In this document: piece after piece, positions 18,739 through 28,252 of the stretch | Layout: every line of letters starts with the position of its first letter | Numbering within the stretch: the stretch's first letter is position 1 | Assembly (NCBI RefSeq): GCF_013409745.1 | Contig: NZ_JACCBH010000001.1 | Span: 620,001-684,000, forward strand | Origin: Microbacterium pseudoresistens | Lineage (GTDB): Bacteria; Actinomycetota; Actinomycetes; Actinomycetales; Microbacteriaceae | Direction: 5' to 3' | Length of the DNA: 64,000 nucleotides | Made by a program: the position numbers and the translations under genes | The notes under the pieces: model-generated | What the model saw: the letters and a program-made list of their open reading frames with translations, nothing else | Told to the model about the DNA's origin: nothing | Databases searched by the model: none

Positions 18739-18840
18739 ATGACCACCAACGCACGCCCTTTGTCCGCCCAGGAGGCGAACGGGACTGCCGGGATGATGAT
18801 GCCCGGCCGCGTTGGCATGTGTTGCCGAATGTGTCGCTGA
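18739..18840 (+). CDS. Putative leaderless leader peptide, 33 aa, ending in MCCRMCR
   Basis: A short frame, ATG 18739 to TGA 18838-18840, starts at the predicted transcription start of the promoter at 18702-18731. It contains a Met triplet (GMMMPG) and finishes MCCRMCR, so three cysteines and two of its methionines lie in the last seven codons. Such end-loaded rare residues are typical of ribosome-dependent attenuators. Downstream (18841-19021) are two small hairpins, GATCAG-TTC-CTGATC and GAGCAC-N8-GTGCTC, before the winged-helix gene at 19022. Function as a cysteine/methionine or translation-stress sensor is inference. No homologue was checked. Confidence 0.5.
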   Translation: MTTNARPLSAQEANGTAGMMMPGRVGMCCRMCR

Positions 18841-19021
18841 ACGAACAGCCACCCCGCCAGACTCGCGAATCCTGATCCGATCAGTTCCTGATCGCCGCGA
18901 ACCGAGTCTCCGAGCACCCACCCGCGTGCTCATCCCCGGCCAATACCGGTCATCGCGCAACACATCGATCCGCCGCATCCTCTGAGCGACGACGGATCCC
19001 TCCCGCAAGGAACACATCATC

Positions 19022-19744
19022 ATGTCGAACACCGCCCTCCTCGAGCGTCCCGCCCGCACCGCCCCCACGGCCCCGGCCCGCCTGCACGTCGTCCCCGACA
19101 CGCAGATCGACGCTCCCGCACAGCCCGCCGCCGAGCAGCCCGCCACCCGCTCGCCGCGCGGCTTCGCCCTCTACGTCGGCATCGACGAGCTCAAGGCCGC
19201 CACTGCCGGTGTGAGCCTGCCGCTGCTCGTCGACGCCCTGCGTCGCACCCTCGCCGAGCTCGCCCCCGAGGCCGAGACGCACGCCACCGTCGCCCTCGCG
19301 CCGCAGGGCACGGGCGGCCGCGATCTCGACGTCGTGCGTCTCGCCCTGCACGAGCCCGGCGCGATCGCCCGTTCCAAGGCCGCCGCCGAGGACTCCGAGG
19401 AGGACCGCGGCGGCGTGGTCGTCGACATCTCGCGCAAGCGCGTGCTCATCGACGGCGACTCGGCCGCGTTCACCTACAAGGAGTTCGAGCTGCTGCAGTA
19501 CCTCGTCCTCCGCGAGGGCAGCACGATCGAACGCTCCGAGCTCGTCTCGGCGCTGTGGCAGGCCACCGACGACGAGGCCCCCGGCGAGCGCACCATCGAC
19601 GTGCACGTGCGGCGCCTGCGCGCCAAGCTGGGCCGCTACGAAGACATCGTGCGCACCGTGCGCGGCGTGGGCTACCGCTTCGACCGCCACGCCGACGTCG
19701 CGATCCACTACGGACACGGCACCCCTTCGCCCGACCGCTTCTGA
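19022..19744 (+). CDS. Winged-helix (OmpR/PhoB-type) DNA-binding protein without receiver domain
   Basis: A 240-aa protein. Residues 1-50 are Ala/Pro-rich. Residues 50-125 hold an unrecognised alpha/beta segment (GFALYVGIDELKAATAGVSL...). A full Trans_reg_C winged helix is at about 135-230: VVVDISRKRVLIDGD, FTYKEFELLQYLVLREG, DVHVRRLRAKLG and TVRGVGYRF. No phosphoacceptor Asp domain is present, so it is not a classical response regulator. A Shine-Dalgarno (AAGGAA) lies about 12 nt before ATG 19022. The long leader with a leader ORF suggests regulation after transcription starts. Confidence 0.85.
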   Translation: MSNTALLERPARTAPTAPARLHVVPDTQIDAPAQPAAEQPATRSPRGFALYVGIDELKAATAGVSLPLLVDALRRTLAELAPEAETHATVALAPQGTGGRDLDVVRLALHEPGAIARSKAAAEDSEEDRGGVVVDISRKRVLIDGDSAAFTYKEFELLQYLVLREGSTIERSELVSALWQATDDEAPGERTIDVHVRRLRAKLGRYEDIVRTVRGVGYRFDRHADVAIHYGHGTPSPDRF

Positions 19745-19873
19745 GCGGGGCGGAACCCGCGCCACGATCAGGCATCCGTCCGGCATCAGGCGGATTCGCC
19801 CCGCGGATGCCTGCTGCGGGGCAGATGCCTGCTCCCGGACGGCGATGTCGGCCCGCGCGCATAGGGTGTTCGC

Positions 19874-20809
19874 ATGAGCATCGCGGAGCCCCTTGTCTCG
19901 ACTCCGCGTGAGACGGTGCACCGTCCCGGCCGGCCGCTCGACCTGGTCTCGACCGTGGGCGTGCTGCAGCGCGGCACGAAGGATCCGACGATGCTCGTCG
20001 CGCACGGCACGATCTGGCGCGCGATGCGCACGCCGGTCGGTCCGGCGACGCTCGCCCTCCGGATGCATTCCGGCGAGGTGCGCGCCACGGCCTGGGGCCC
20101 GGGGGCTGAGCATGCGCTCGACAGCGTGCCCGTGCTCTGCGGCGCGAAGGATGACGACGACGGATTCGACCCGTCCCCGCATCCGGTCGTCGCCGAGGCG
20201 GCGCGGCGCAACCCGGGTCTGCGCCTCACCCGTACCGGCGCCGTGTTCGACGCGCTCGCCGGCGCGATCCTCGAGCAGAAGGTCACCTCGCTGCAGGCCT
20301 ACGGTGCATGGCGCATCCTGGTCACGCGCTTCGGCGCCCGCGCACCAGGGCCGACGCCACGGCCGATGTGCGCCCCGCCCGGACCGGAGACGTGGCGGGT
20401 CATCCCCTCGTGGGCGTGGCATCGCGCCGGGGTTCAGCCGCCGCAGTCGCGCACGATCGTGAAGGCCGCCGCGCGCGGGGATCGGGTCGAACGCGCGCTG
20501 CACGCCGCTGACGGCGCCGCCCGCGACGCTCTGCTGACGAGTCTGCCCGGGGTGGGACCGTGGACGGCGGCGGAGACGCGCATCCGCGCCTGGGGAGATC
20601 CGGATGCGGTGAGCGTGGGCGATTTCCATCTCGCGCACGAGGTCGGTTACGCCCTCACCGGATCCCGCACCGACGACGCCGGGATGCTCGCACTGCTGGA
20701 CCCGTGGACGGGTCATCGCCAGCGCGTCATCCGCCTCATCCTGCGCAGCGGCGTCGTCGAGCCGCGCCGCGGCCCGCGCCTCGCGCCGGAAGACCACCGC
20801 GATCGCTGA
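19874..20809 (+). CDS. DNA-3-methyladenine glycosylase, AlkA-type HhH-GPD family
   Basis: A 311-aa base-excision-repair glycosylase. The helix-hairpin-helix with the catalytic Asp is LPGVGPWTAAETRIRAWGDPDAVSVGDFHLA (about 216-246; Asp in GDFH). The preceding helices (GAILEQKVTSLQAYGAWRILV) match the HhH-GPD core. The N-terminal region could be the AlkA-type beta domain. It excises alkylated purines from DNA. TAGGGT (19862-19867) ends 6 nt before ATG 19874, so the mRNA is probably leaderless. Confidence 0.88.
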   Translation: MSIAEPLVSTPRETVHRPGRPLDLVSTVGVLQRGTKDPTMLVAHGTIWRAMRTPVGPATLALRMHSGEVRATAWGPGAEHALDSVPVLCGAKDDDDGFDPSPHPVVAEAARRNPGLRLTRTGAVFDALAGAILEQKVTSLQAYGAWRILVTRFGARAPGPTPRPMCAPPGPETWRVIPSWAWHRAGVQPPQSRTIVKAAARGDRVERALHAADGAARDALLTSLPGVGPWTAAETRIRAWGDPDAVSVGDFHLAHEVGYALTGSRTDDAGMLALLDPWTGHRQRVIRLILRSGVVEPRRGPRLAPEDHRDR

Positions 20810-20857
20810 GCGCCCGCGCCTGATCACCGCCCCCTGACGGCCCCGTAGGCTGACGAC

Positions 20858-21067
20858 ATGCACAGCTCCTCGCGCACAGGGATCCGGACTCTCGTCGTGG
20901 CCGGACTCATCGTGCTCGGCGTCGTCATCGGACTCGTGCTGCAGAACGTGTGGCTAGGCCTCGCACTCGCCCTGCTCGTCGCCATCGTCTGGTTCGTCGG
21001 ATTCGAGTCTCGTCGCGGCGGCAACGCCGGCATCCATGACGACGACGATGACGGCGTGCGTCTCTGA
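20858..21067 (+). CDS. Small membrane protein, 69 aa
   Basis: Two adjacent hydrophobic helices (LVVAGLIVLGVVIGLVLQNV and LGLALALLVAIVWFVGF) joined by a very short turn, with basic residues before the first and an acidic tail (HDDDDDGV) after the second. This predicts a helical hairpin with both ends on the same side of the membrane. I do not recognise the family. TAGGCT (20846-20851) ends 6 nt before ATG 20858, supporting a leaderless gene of its own. Confidence 0.7.
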   Translation: MHSSSRTGIRTLVVAGLIVLGVVIGLVLQNVWLGLALALLVAIVWFVGFESRRGGNAGIHDDDDDGVRL

Positions 21068-21172
21068 GCGCACCCGGGGTTCGCGGAGACACACACCGTT
21101 GTGCGTGTCGGCGGCGGGGCGCAGACTGGCTGCAGCGGCGTCCGCCGTTCCTCTCACGACGAAGGAGCACCG

Positions 21173-21589
21173 ATGACCACGCTCAACCCCTACCTCTCTT
21201 TTCAGGATTCCGCGCGCGAGGCGATGGAGTTCTACCAGTCGGCCCTCGGCGGAGACCTGGAGATCTCGACGTTCGGCGAGATGCCCGACATGGCGCAGGA
21301 CGACTCGCAGGCCGACCTCGTGATGCACGCGCAGTTGACGACCGACGACGGCCTCGTGCTCATGGCCTCGGATACACCGGCGGGCATGCCGCACCTCGCG
21401 CCACAGGGCATCTCGGTCTCGCTGAGCGGCTCCGACCTCGAATCTCTGCGCACGACCTGGGACCGCCTGTCCGACGGCGGCACCGTCGTCGAGCCGTTCG
21501 TCGAGGCGCCCTGGGGCGGCTGGTTCGGCATGTTCACCGACCGCTTCGGCATCTCCTGGATGATCGCCGCGGGCGAGGACTGGGCCTGA
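21173..21589 (+). CDS. VOC family protein, PhnB-like
   Basis: A 138-aa protein of the glyoxalase/bleomycin-resistance (VOC) fold, in the PhnB-like subgroup: LNPYLSFQDSAREAMEFYQSALGG at the N-terminus, VMHAQLTTDDGLVLMASD in the middle and the C-terminal PWGGWFGMFTDRFGISWMI. The usual metal-binding His/Glu positions are only partly kept, so activity cannot be read from the sequence. A Shine-Dalgarno (GAAGGAG) precedes ATG 21173 with 5-nt spacing. It is a single-gene unit between two membrane-protein genes. Confidence 0.87.
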   Translation: MTTLNPYLSFQDSAREAMEFYQSALGGDLEISTFGEMPDMAQDDSQADLVMHAQLTTDDGLVLMASDTPAGMPHLAPQGISVSLSGSDLESLRTTWDRLSDGGTVVEPFVEAPWGGWFGMFTDRFGISWMIAAGEDWA

Positions 21590-21661
21590 CCGCCGGCACC
21601 TTCTCCCGAGAACGCGTCGATCTCGGATTTTCCGACGCCTCGGCGGGCATAGCCTGGGGGG

Positions 21662-22855
21662 ATGCGCGCCCGCCGACCGATGCTCCTCGCCATCGTCGCC
21701 CTGTGCCTGATCGCCTCGCTCATGCGGCCCGCCGTCACGGCGGTCGGGCCGGTCATCGACCGGATCTCCGCCGATACCGGCATCCCCGTCGCTCTGCTCG
21801 GCTCGCTCTCGACGATCGTGCTGATCACGTGGGCGGTTGTCTCGCCCTTCGCGCACGGCTTCGGCAGACGACTCGGGCTGGGCGGCGCGGTGCTCGCCGC
21901 GATGGGCCTGCTGGCGGTGGGGGTGGCCATCCGCTCGCTGCCGGGTTCGCCGGCCTGGCTGTGGATCGGAACTGCGCTGATCGGCGTGGCCCTCGCGATC
22001 GGCAACGTGCTGCTGCCCGCCGTGATCAAGAAGGACTTCCCGCTGCGCGTGCCGCTGATGATGGGCGTCTACTCGGCGATCCTGGGCGGCGCGGGCGCCG
22101 TGGCCTCGGGCCTCGCCGTGCCGATCGCCGACCTCACCGGTGCGGATGCCGGCGCCGGGTGGCGGCTGTCGCTCGCGATCACCGGCGCCGTCGTCGCTCC
22201 GCTCGCCCTCGTCTTCTGGGGCCTCATCAGCCGGCATGAGATGCGCGCGGTCCGCGCCGCAGCACCGGGACGCGCCCCGCGGACGGGCATATGGCGCGAC
22301 CCGGTGGCCTGGCAGGTCGCGGTGTACATGGGCGTGCAGTCGACGAGTTTCTACGTGCTCGTGACGTGGATCTCGACGATGTCGCTCGACACCGGACGCA
22401 GCGCCACCATCGCCGGCGTCGACGTGATGATCTACCAGATCTTCGGACTCGTCGGCTCGCTCGCCGTCGCGCTCGTCATGCACGGGCGCGCGGCGCGGAT
22501 CACCCCGGCGGCACTTCCCGTGCTCGGCATCCTCGCCGTGATCGGGCTCATGGTGCTGCCCGACGCGATCGGGTTCTGGGCCGTGCCGCTCGGGCTGTTC
22601 TCGGGTGCTTCCCTCGGTGTCTCCCTGACCCTGATCGCCGAGCGCGCGCCGGACCACAGCACCTCCTCCGCGCTGTCGGGCATGTCGCAGTCGGTGGGAT
22701 ACGCGATCGCGGCCATCGGCCCGGCACTGTTCGGCGGGGTGCACGCCGCGACGGCCAGCTGGACGGTCGCCCTGATCATCCTGCTCGTGGCGATGGCAGC
22801 GCAGGCCGCGATCGGACTCTTCGCGGCCCGGGAGCGCTACGTGCTCGCGCGCTGA
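21662..22855 (+). CDS. MFS transporter, CynX/NimT-like
   Basis: A 397-aa protein with twelve predicted helices. The N-terminus (LIASLMRPAVTAVGPVIDRISADTG) and helix spacing resemble the cyanate permease CynX/NimT group. GMSQSVGYAIAAIGPALFGGVH near residue 340 matches the group's conserved helix 11 region. The substrate is unknown; members carry small anions, nitroimidazoles or drugs. TAGCCT (21650-21655) ends 6 nt before ATG 21662, consistent with leaderless translation. The gene converges on fadD with a 7-bp gap. Confidence 0.85.
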   Translation: MRARRPMLLAIVALCLIASLMRPAVTAVGPVIDRISADTGIPVALLGSLSTIVLITWAVVSPFAHGFGRRLGLGGAVLAAMGLLAVGVAIRSLPGSPAWLWIGTALIGVALAIGNVLLPAVIKKDFPLRVPLMMGVYSAILGGAGAVASGLAVPIADLTGADAGAGWRLSLAITGAVVAPLALVFWGLISRHEMRAVRAAAPGRAPRTGIWRDPVAWQVAVYMGVQSTSFYVLVTWISTMSLDTGRSATIAGVDVMIYQIFGLVGSLAVALVMHGRAARITPAALPVLGILAVIGLMVLPDAIGFWAVPLGLFSGASLGVSLTLIAERAPDHSTSSALSGMSQSVGYAIAAIGPALFGGVHAATASWTVALIILLVAMAAQAAIGLFAARERYVLAR

Positions 22856-22862
22856 GCGCGAT

Positions 22863-24575
22863 TCACTCCTCCGCGGCGCGGGTCGCGTGCCGGTCGGCGA
22901 CGAGGGTGTCGCGCACGCGGCGGCGCAGCACCTTGCCGATGAGCGAGGTGGGCAGCTCCTCCCAGACGACGTAGGAGCGCGGACGCTTGTACTCCGCAAG
23001 CTGTTCGCGCGCGGCGGCGCGGGCGGCATCCTCGTCGAACACGGCGCCCTCATCGAGCACGACGACGGCGGTGACGGCCTCGGCGCCTCCCCCGCGCGGG
23101 ATGCCGACGACGGCCGTCGCGGCCACGCCCGGAACAGCTGTGATCACCTGCTCCACCTCGCTGGGCGACACGTTGAAGCCGCCGGTGATGATGAGCTCCT
23201 TCTTACGATCGACCACGGTGACGAAGCCGTCGTCGTCTTGCACGACGAGGTCGCCGGTACGCAGCCAGCCGTCCTCGAGCAGTGTCGCGGCGGTCTCCTC
23301 CGGGCGGTTCCAGTAGCCCTGGAACACCTGCGGACCGCGGATGAGCAACTCGCCCGTGTCGCCCTGCGCGACCTCGCGCTCCGGGGCATCAGGATCCACG
23401 ACGCGGATGTCGGTGGAGGGGAACGGGATGCCGATGGCGCCGATCCGACGCGCGTGCGAGAACGGGTTGGCCAGGGCGACAGGGCTCGTCTCGGTGAGCC
23501 CGTAGCCCTCGTTGAGCATGCTGCCGGCGAGATCCTCCCACCGCTTCACGACAGCCGGTGTCAGGGTCATCGCTCCCGAGATCGCGTACACGACGCCGGA
23601 GAGATCGAGCCGGCCCTCCTTCGCCACCCGTGCGAGGCGATCGAACATGGGCGGCACGGCGGGCACGAACGTCGGCGGGAACTTCTTCGCCGCGGTCGAG
23701 ACGAGCTCGGGATCGAAGGTGGGGAACAGCACCGCGCACGACCCGGTCTCCACCGAGTAGATGACCGACAGCAGCAGGCCGAAGGAGTGGAACATGGGTA
23801 GCAGCCCGTAGATGCGCCCCTCGCCGCGGGTGAACTCCGGCATCCACGCCGCGCCCTGGCGCGCGTTCGACCACAGGTTTCCGTGCGTGATCATGGCGCC
23901 CTTGGGCGTGCCGGTGGTGCCGGAGGTGTACTGCAGGCAGGCGAGGTCGCCCACGCCGGGGCGCGGATGCGAGGCTGCCAGCGGCTCGGAGCGCTCCAGC
24001 CGCGCGAACGGCACGGCACCGGGCGCGGGACCGGTGAGCTTCTCCCGCGACGCGCGCGCCGTGGCGATCGGCAGCCGCAGCGCGAGGCGCATGCCCCACG
24101 GCATGGCCCGGGTGATGTCGACGGCGACGATGCGGCGGATGCCGAGGTCGGCCGGCAACGCGCGCAGCGTGGGTACGACCTTGTCCCAGGCGATGACGAC
24201 CTCGGCGCCGTGGTCGCGGAACTGCACCTCGAGCTCGTCGCGCGTGTACAGCGGGTTGTGCTCGACGACCACGGCGCCCAGTCGCAGCACGGCGTAGAAG
24301 GCGATGACGTGCTGCGGCGCGTTGGGCATGATGAGCGCGACCCGGTCCCCCGCGCCCACGCCGAGTTCGCGGAGCCCGTTCGCGACGCGCGCGACCCGGT
24401 CGACGAGCTCGCGATAGGTGAGCACCGCACCGAAGAAGGCGACCGCCGCGCGATCGCTCCACTCCGCCACCCGCTCGTCGAGCAGGTCGTTGAGCGAGCC
24501 GGTGGCCGGCTCGATGTCGATGGGCGTGCCCTCGGCGTAGAACCGGTTCCACGCGCGGGTCTCGTTGAGCTCCAT
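22863..24575 (-). CDS. fadD: Long-chain fatty-acid--CoA ligase (acyl-activating enzyme)
   Basis: A 570-aa AMP-forming ligase. The P-loop motif YTSGTTGTPKGAMITH is at about 213-228. Motif EGYGLTETSP (about 350), the GELLIRGPQVFQGYW segment and DGWLRTGDL (about 418) follow, and the C-terminal KKELIITGGFNVSPSEVE and catalytic lysine region (TSLIGKVLRRRVRD) close the domain. Length and order match FadD. It activates fatty acids with ATP and CoA for beta-oxidation or lipid synthesis. TACCCT (24582-24587, minus) ends 6 nt before ATG 24575. Confidence 0.92.
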   Translation of the reverse strand: MELNETRAWNRFYAEGTPIDIEPATGSLNDLLDERVAEWSDRAAVAFFGAVLTYRELVDRVARVANGLRELGVGAGDRVALIMPNAPQHVIAFYAVLRLGAVVVEHNPLYTRDELEVQFRDHGAEVVIAWDKVVPTLRALPADLGIRRIVAVDITRAMPWGMRLALRLPIATARASREKLTGPAPGAVPFARLERSEPLAASHPRPGVGDLACLQYTSGTTGTPKGAMITHGNLWSNARQGAAWMPEFTRGEGRIYGLLPMFHSFGLLLSVIYSVETGSCAVLFPTFDPELVSTAAKKFPPTFVPAVPPMFDRLARVAKEGRLDLSGVVYAISGAMTLTPAVVKRWEDLAGSMLNEGYGLTETSPVALANPFSHARRIGAIGIPFPSTDIRVVDPDAPEREVAQGDTGELLIRGPQVFQGYWNRPEETAATLLEDGWLRTGDLVVQDDDGFVTVVDRKKELIITGGFNVSPSEVEQVITAVPGVAATAVVGIPRGGGAEAVTAVVVLDEGAVFDEDAARAAAREQLAEYKRPRSYVVWEELPTSLIGKVLRRRVRDTLVADRHATRAAEE

Positions 24576-24619
24576 GCGCCCAGGGTACGCGTGCGGGGCC
24601 GCGCTCGTAGGCTGTGATC

Positions 24620-25531
24620 ATGACGGATGACGGGCGCAGGCGCGCGGCGCGCGACGGAGGCCGCACGACCCCGCCGCGAGGCGCGCACACGAAGGCGGGC
24701 ACGCGCACGAAGGCGGTCTCGACGCGCAACGCGACGTTCCAGCACTGGCAGACCCTGCTGGGCAATCGCACCAAACGGAACCGCGCCGGCGAGATGATCG
24801 TGCAGGGCGTGCGGCCCATCACCCTCGCCCTCGACACCGGGCTCGAGACGCGCGCCGTGCTCGTCACGCACACGCGCGAGCGCACGCCGTCGCGCTGGGC
24901 CGCCGAGGCGATCGTCCGGGCCGAGGCCGCGGGCGCCGAGCGGTTCCTCGTCGACGCCGAGCTCATGCGCGAGCTGGGCGAGAAGGAGGAGGATGCCCCC
25001 GAGGTGCTGCTCGTCGTGGCGATCCCGCCCGACGATCCGGCACGCCTGCCCGTGCCGGCGGATGCGCTGCTCGTCGCCCTGGACCGGCCCGCCTCACCCG
25101 GCAACATCGGCTCGATCACGCGCTCGATCGACGCCCTGGGCGGGCACGGCCTGATCGTGACGGGGCATGCGGCCGACCCCTATGATCCGCGGGCGGTGCG
25201 CGCCTCCACCGGCTCCACGCTCGTCACGCCGACCGTGCGCCTGGCCGGTGCCGCCCAGGTGCTGGACTGGGTCGGGCGCATCCGTGCCGGCGGAGCACCG
25301 CTGCAGGTCGTCGGCACGGATGAGAACGGCACGCGCGACGTGTGGGATGCGGATCTCACCGGCCCGACCCTGATCGTCACGGGCAACGAGCACTCCGGGA
25401 TGTCGGGGGCATGGCGCGGCGCGTGCGACGTGCTGGCCAGGATCCCGATGACCGGGCACGCCTCGTCGCTGAACGCCGCGAACGCGACGACGACGCTGCT
25501 GTACGAGGCGCTGCGCCAGCGCCGGCGATGA
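24620..25531 (+). CDS. SpoU/TrmH-family RNA 2'-O-methyltransferase
   Basis: A 303-aa protein with a basic N-terminus and the three SpoU knot motifs: ALDRPASPGNIGSITRSIDALGGHGLIVTG (motif 1, about 155-184), LIVTGNEHSGMSGAW (motif 2, about 252-266) and IPMTGHASSLNAANATTTLLYEAL (motif 3, about 277-299). It methylates a ribose in rRNA or tRNA using SAM; the target is not readable from the sequence. I chose ATG 24620 over GTG 24614 because TAGGCT (24608-24613) ends exactly 6 nt before the ATG and overlaps the GTG option. Confidence 0.9.
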   Translation: MTDDGRRRAARDGGRTTPPRGAHTKAGTRTKAVSTRNATFQHWQTLLGNRTKRNRAGEMIVQGVRPITLALDTGLETRAVLVTHTRERTPSRWAAEAIVRAEAAGAERFLVDAELMRELGEKEEDAPEVLLVVAIPPDDPARLPVPADALLVALDRPASPGNIGSITRSIDALGGHGLIVTGHAADPYDPRAVRASTGSTLVTPTVRLAGAAQVLDWVGRIRAGGAPLQVVGTDENGTRDVWDADLTGPTLIVTGNEHSGMSGAWRGACDVLARIPMTGHASSLNAANATTTLLYEALRQRRR

Positions 25532-25584
25532 CCACGGAGCGCTGATCGGCCGGCCCCGCCTTCTCGCCGCACGGAAGATCAGTG

Positions 25585-25597
25585 TAGGCTACCCTAA
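25585..25597 (+). promoter_or_regulatory. DtxR/IdeR-type iron box upstream of irtA
   Basis: TAGGCTACCCTAA closely matches the core of the DtxR/IdeR consensus (TTAGGnTAnCCTAA), 42 bp upstream of the irtA start. When iron is plentiful the Fe2+-bound repressor would block this operon. The match is by eye; no score was computed. Confidence 0.75.
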
Positions 25598-25639
25598 GTT
25601 TGCTCGAAAGCTCAGGTGCTCGAAGCTCAGGGAGGGGCG

Positions 25640-28252
25640 ATGGCCAAGCGCGGCTTCACCGGCGTCATGAACCGTGCGTACGGCGCCCGCGATCACGAGG
25701 CGACCGTCACCGGAACCCAGCTGCTGGCGCCGCACTTCCTGCGCGTGCGGATGACCTCGCCCACCCTGTTCGAAGATGTCGTGGTCGCCCCCACCGCCTG
25801 GCTGCGGTTCTGGTTCCCCGATGCCGATGGCGGCGACACGGAGCATCAGCGCGCCTACACGCTCACCGAGGTCGATGCCGACAGCGGTGCGTTCGCCGTC
25901 GACTTCGTGCTGCACGAACCCGCCGGGCCCGCCTCGTCCTGGGCGCAGCGCGCCGAGATCGGATCGACCGTCGCGGTGTCGACACTGGGATCCTCGCGCT
26001 TCGACCTGCCCGAGGATCTGCCGGCCGGTTACCTGCTCGTCGGCGATGCCGCGTCCATCCCCGGCATCAACGCGGTCCTCGCGACGGTTCCGCCCGAGGT
26101 GCCGCTCGAGGTGTATCTCGAGCAGCACGACGCGAACGATCCGCTCATCCCGCTCGTGCAGCATCCGCGCGCCGTCGTGCACTGGGTGCCGCGGCAGGGC
26201 CCGACGTCTCTCGCCGCGGCGATCGAGGCGCGCGACTGGTCGGACTGGTACGTGTGGGCGGCGCCGGAATCCGGCTCGCTCAAGCACCTGCGCACCCGGC
26301 TGCGCGAAGAGTTCGGCTTTCCGCGCAGCGAGACGCATGCGCAGGCGTACTGGTTCCATGGGCGCGCGTTCGGCACGAACCGGTCGAAGGCGGTGCCCGA
26401 AGAGCCGACGCCGGTCGAGGTCGCCTCGGCTCCAGTCGCCACGCCCGAGGGGCAGAATGCCGCGGCGCCACCGGTGCGCGGCTCGTGGCGGGCGCAGTCG
26501 GCGGGGCGCCTGCTGGCCCCGCTCACGTCGCGGCTCATCGTCGCGGGGATCGCGCAGGGCATCGTCACGCTCGTGCAGCTCGCCCCGTTCGTGCTGCTCG
26601 TCGAGCTCTCCCGCCTGCTGCTCGCCGGCGCCCCCGCAGAGCAGCTCTGGACGCTCGGCATCTGGGCCGTCGTGCTCATGGGCGCAGGCGTGCTGCTGTC
26701 CGCCCTTCTGCTGCTGTGGCTGCACGTCGTCGACGCCGGCTTCTCGCGCGCACTGCGCCAGCGCCTGCTCGCCACGATGTCGCGCCTGCCGCTGGGCTGG
26801 TTCGACGCCCGCGGATCCGGTCGGGTCACGCAGCTCGTGCAAGACGACACCCTCGCCCTGCACTATCTCGTGACCCACGCCGTGCCCGATGCCGTGGCTG
26901 CCGCGATCGCGCCCATCGCGGTGCTCGTGTACCTCTTCGTCGTGGACTGGCGCATCGCGCTGCTGCTCCTGCTCCCCGTGTTCGTCTACATCGTGGCGAT
27001 GGCGATCATGGTCGTGCAGTCGGGCCCGCGCACCGGACAGGCCATGCGCTGGTCCGAGACGATGAACGTCGAAGCGGGCGCGTATCTGGAGGGCCAGCCG
27101 GTGATCCGGGTGTTCGGCGGTGCCGCCGCCTCGACGTTCCGTGCGCGGCTGGGCGAGTACATCGGCTTCCTCGACGCATGGCAGCGTCCGCTGACGGGGC
27201 AGAAGGCGTTCATCGACCTCGTGACGCGCCCCGCGACCTTCCTGCTGCTCATCTGCGCGATGGGCACGCTGCTGATCACCACCGGGGCGATGTCGCCCGT
27301 GGCGCTCCTGCCCTTCCTGCTGCTGGGCACGACCTTCGGCGCCCGCCTGCTCGGCGTCGGCTACGGCCTGGGCGGCCTGCGTGCCGGGCTGCTGGCTGCG
27401 CGCCGCATCCAGGTCGCGCTGGACGAGCCGCTGCTCGCCACCGAGGCCGATCACGAGGGCGACGAGGATGCCCGGGCCGGAACCCCCGCGGGCCGCGTGG
27501 AGTTCGACGGCGTGGGCTTCGCGTACCGCCCCGGCGTGCCCGTGCTGCAGAACGTAGCTCTCACCCTCGAGCCCGGCACCGTGACGGCGCTGGTCGGCCC
27601 GTCCGGATCGGGCAAGTCGACGCTGGCCGCCCTGCTCGCCCGCTTCCACGACGTCACCGAGGGGGCGATCCGCATCGGCGGCAGGGATGTGCGCGCGCTG
27701 ACGCCCGATGAGCTGTACGCCGCCGTCGGATTCGTCTTCCAGCAGACCCAGCTCGTGCAGGGCACCGTGCGCGAGAACATCGCCCTCGCCGTGCCCGACG
27801 CGACCGATGAGCAGGTCGAGGCCGCCGCCCGCGCCGCGCAGATCCACGAGCGGATCCTGCGCCTTCCCTCCGGATACGACACGCTGCTCGGCCCGGATGC
27901 GGCGCTGTCGGGCGGCGAGCGCCAGCGGCTGACGATCGCCAGAGCCCTGCTCGCCGACACCCCCGTGCTCGTGCTCGACGAGGCCACGGCGTTCGCCGAT
28001 CCGGAGTCGGAGTACCTCGTGCAACAGGCGCTGAACCGCCTGACCGCGGGGCGCACGGTGCTCGTCATCGCGCACCGGCTGCACACGATCACCGGGGTCG
28101 ACCGCATCGTCGTGCTCGATCACGGTCGGGTCGCCGAGACCGGCACCCACGACGAGCTCATCGAGCGCGACGGCCGCTACCGGCAGCTATGGGATGCGGG
28201 CGACGTTCCCGAGACCACCCCTGCCGAGCACGAGGCGGAGCTCGCCCGATGA
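25640..28252 (+). CDS. irtA: Siderophore importer subunit: siderophore-reductase domain fused to ABC permease-ATPase (IrtA-like)
   Basis: An 870-aa fusion like mycobacterial IrtA. Residues 1-255 are a siderophore-interacting FAD-binding domain: an FAD barrel ([20 protein letters not shown]) and a C-terminal part ending [20 protein letters not shown]. Residues 285-560 are six exporter-fold helices. The ATPase has Walker [11 protein letters not shown] (about 653), signature LSGGERQRL and Walker [11 protein letters not shown]. In IrtAB the domain reduces Fe3+-siderophore after import. An AGGGAGGGG Shine-Dalgarno precedes ATG 25640. ATGA overlap with irtB and an upstream iron box support an iron-regulated operon. 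Confidence 0.92.
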   Translation: MAKRGFTGVMNRAYGARDHEATVTGTQLLAPHFLRVRMTSPTLFEDVVVAPTAWLRFWFPDADGGDTEHQRAYTLTEVDADSGAFAVDFVLHEPAGPASSWAQRAEIGSTVAVSTLGSSRFDLPEDLPAGYLLVGDAASIPGINAVLATVPPEVPLEVYLEQHDANDPLIPLVQHPRAVVHWVPRQGPTSLAAAIEARDWSDWYVWAAPESGSLKHLRTRLREEFGFPRSETHAQAYWFHGRAFGTNRSKAVPEEPTPVEVASAPVATPEGQNAAAPPVRGSWRAQSAGRLLAPLTSRLIVAGIAQGIVTLVQLAPFVLLVELSRLLLAGAPAEQLWTLGIWAVVLMGAGVLLSALLLLWLHVVDAGFSRALRQRLLATMSRLPLGWFDARGSGRVTQLVQDDTLALHYLVTHAVPDAVAAAIAPIAVLVYLFVVDWRIALLLLLPVFVYIVAMAIMVVQSGPRTGQAMRWSETMNVEAGAYLEGQPVIRVFGGAAASTFRARLGEYIGFLDAWQRPLTGQKAFIDLVTRPATFLLLICAMGTLLITTGAMSPVALLPFLLLGTTFGARLLGVGYGLGGLRAGLLAARRIQVALDEPLLATEADHEGDEDARAGTPAGRVEFDGVGFAYRPGVPVLQNVALTLEPGTVTALVGPSGSGKSTLAALLARFHDVTEGAIRIGGRDVRALTPDELYAAVGFVFQQTQLVQGTVRENIALAVPDATDEQVEAAARAAQIHERILRLPSGYDTLLGPDAALSGGERQRLTIARALLADTPVLVLDEATAFADPESEYLVQQALNRLTAGRTVLVIAHRLHTITGVDRIVVLDHGRVAETGTHDELIERDGRYRQLWDAGDVPETTPAEHEAELAR

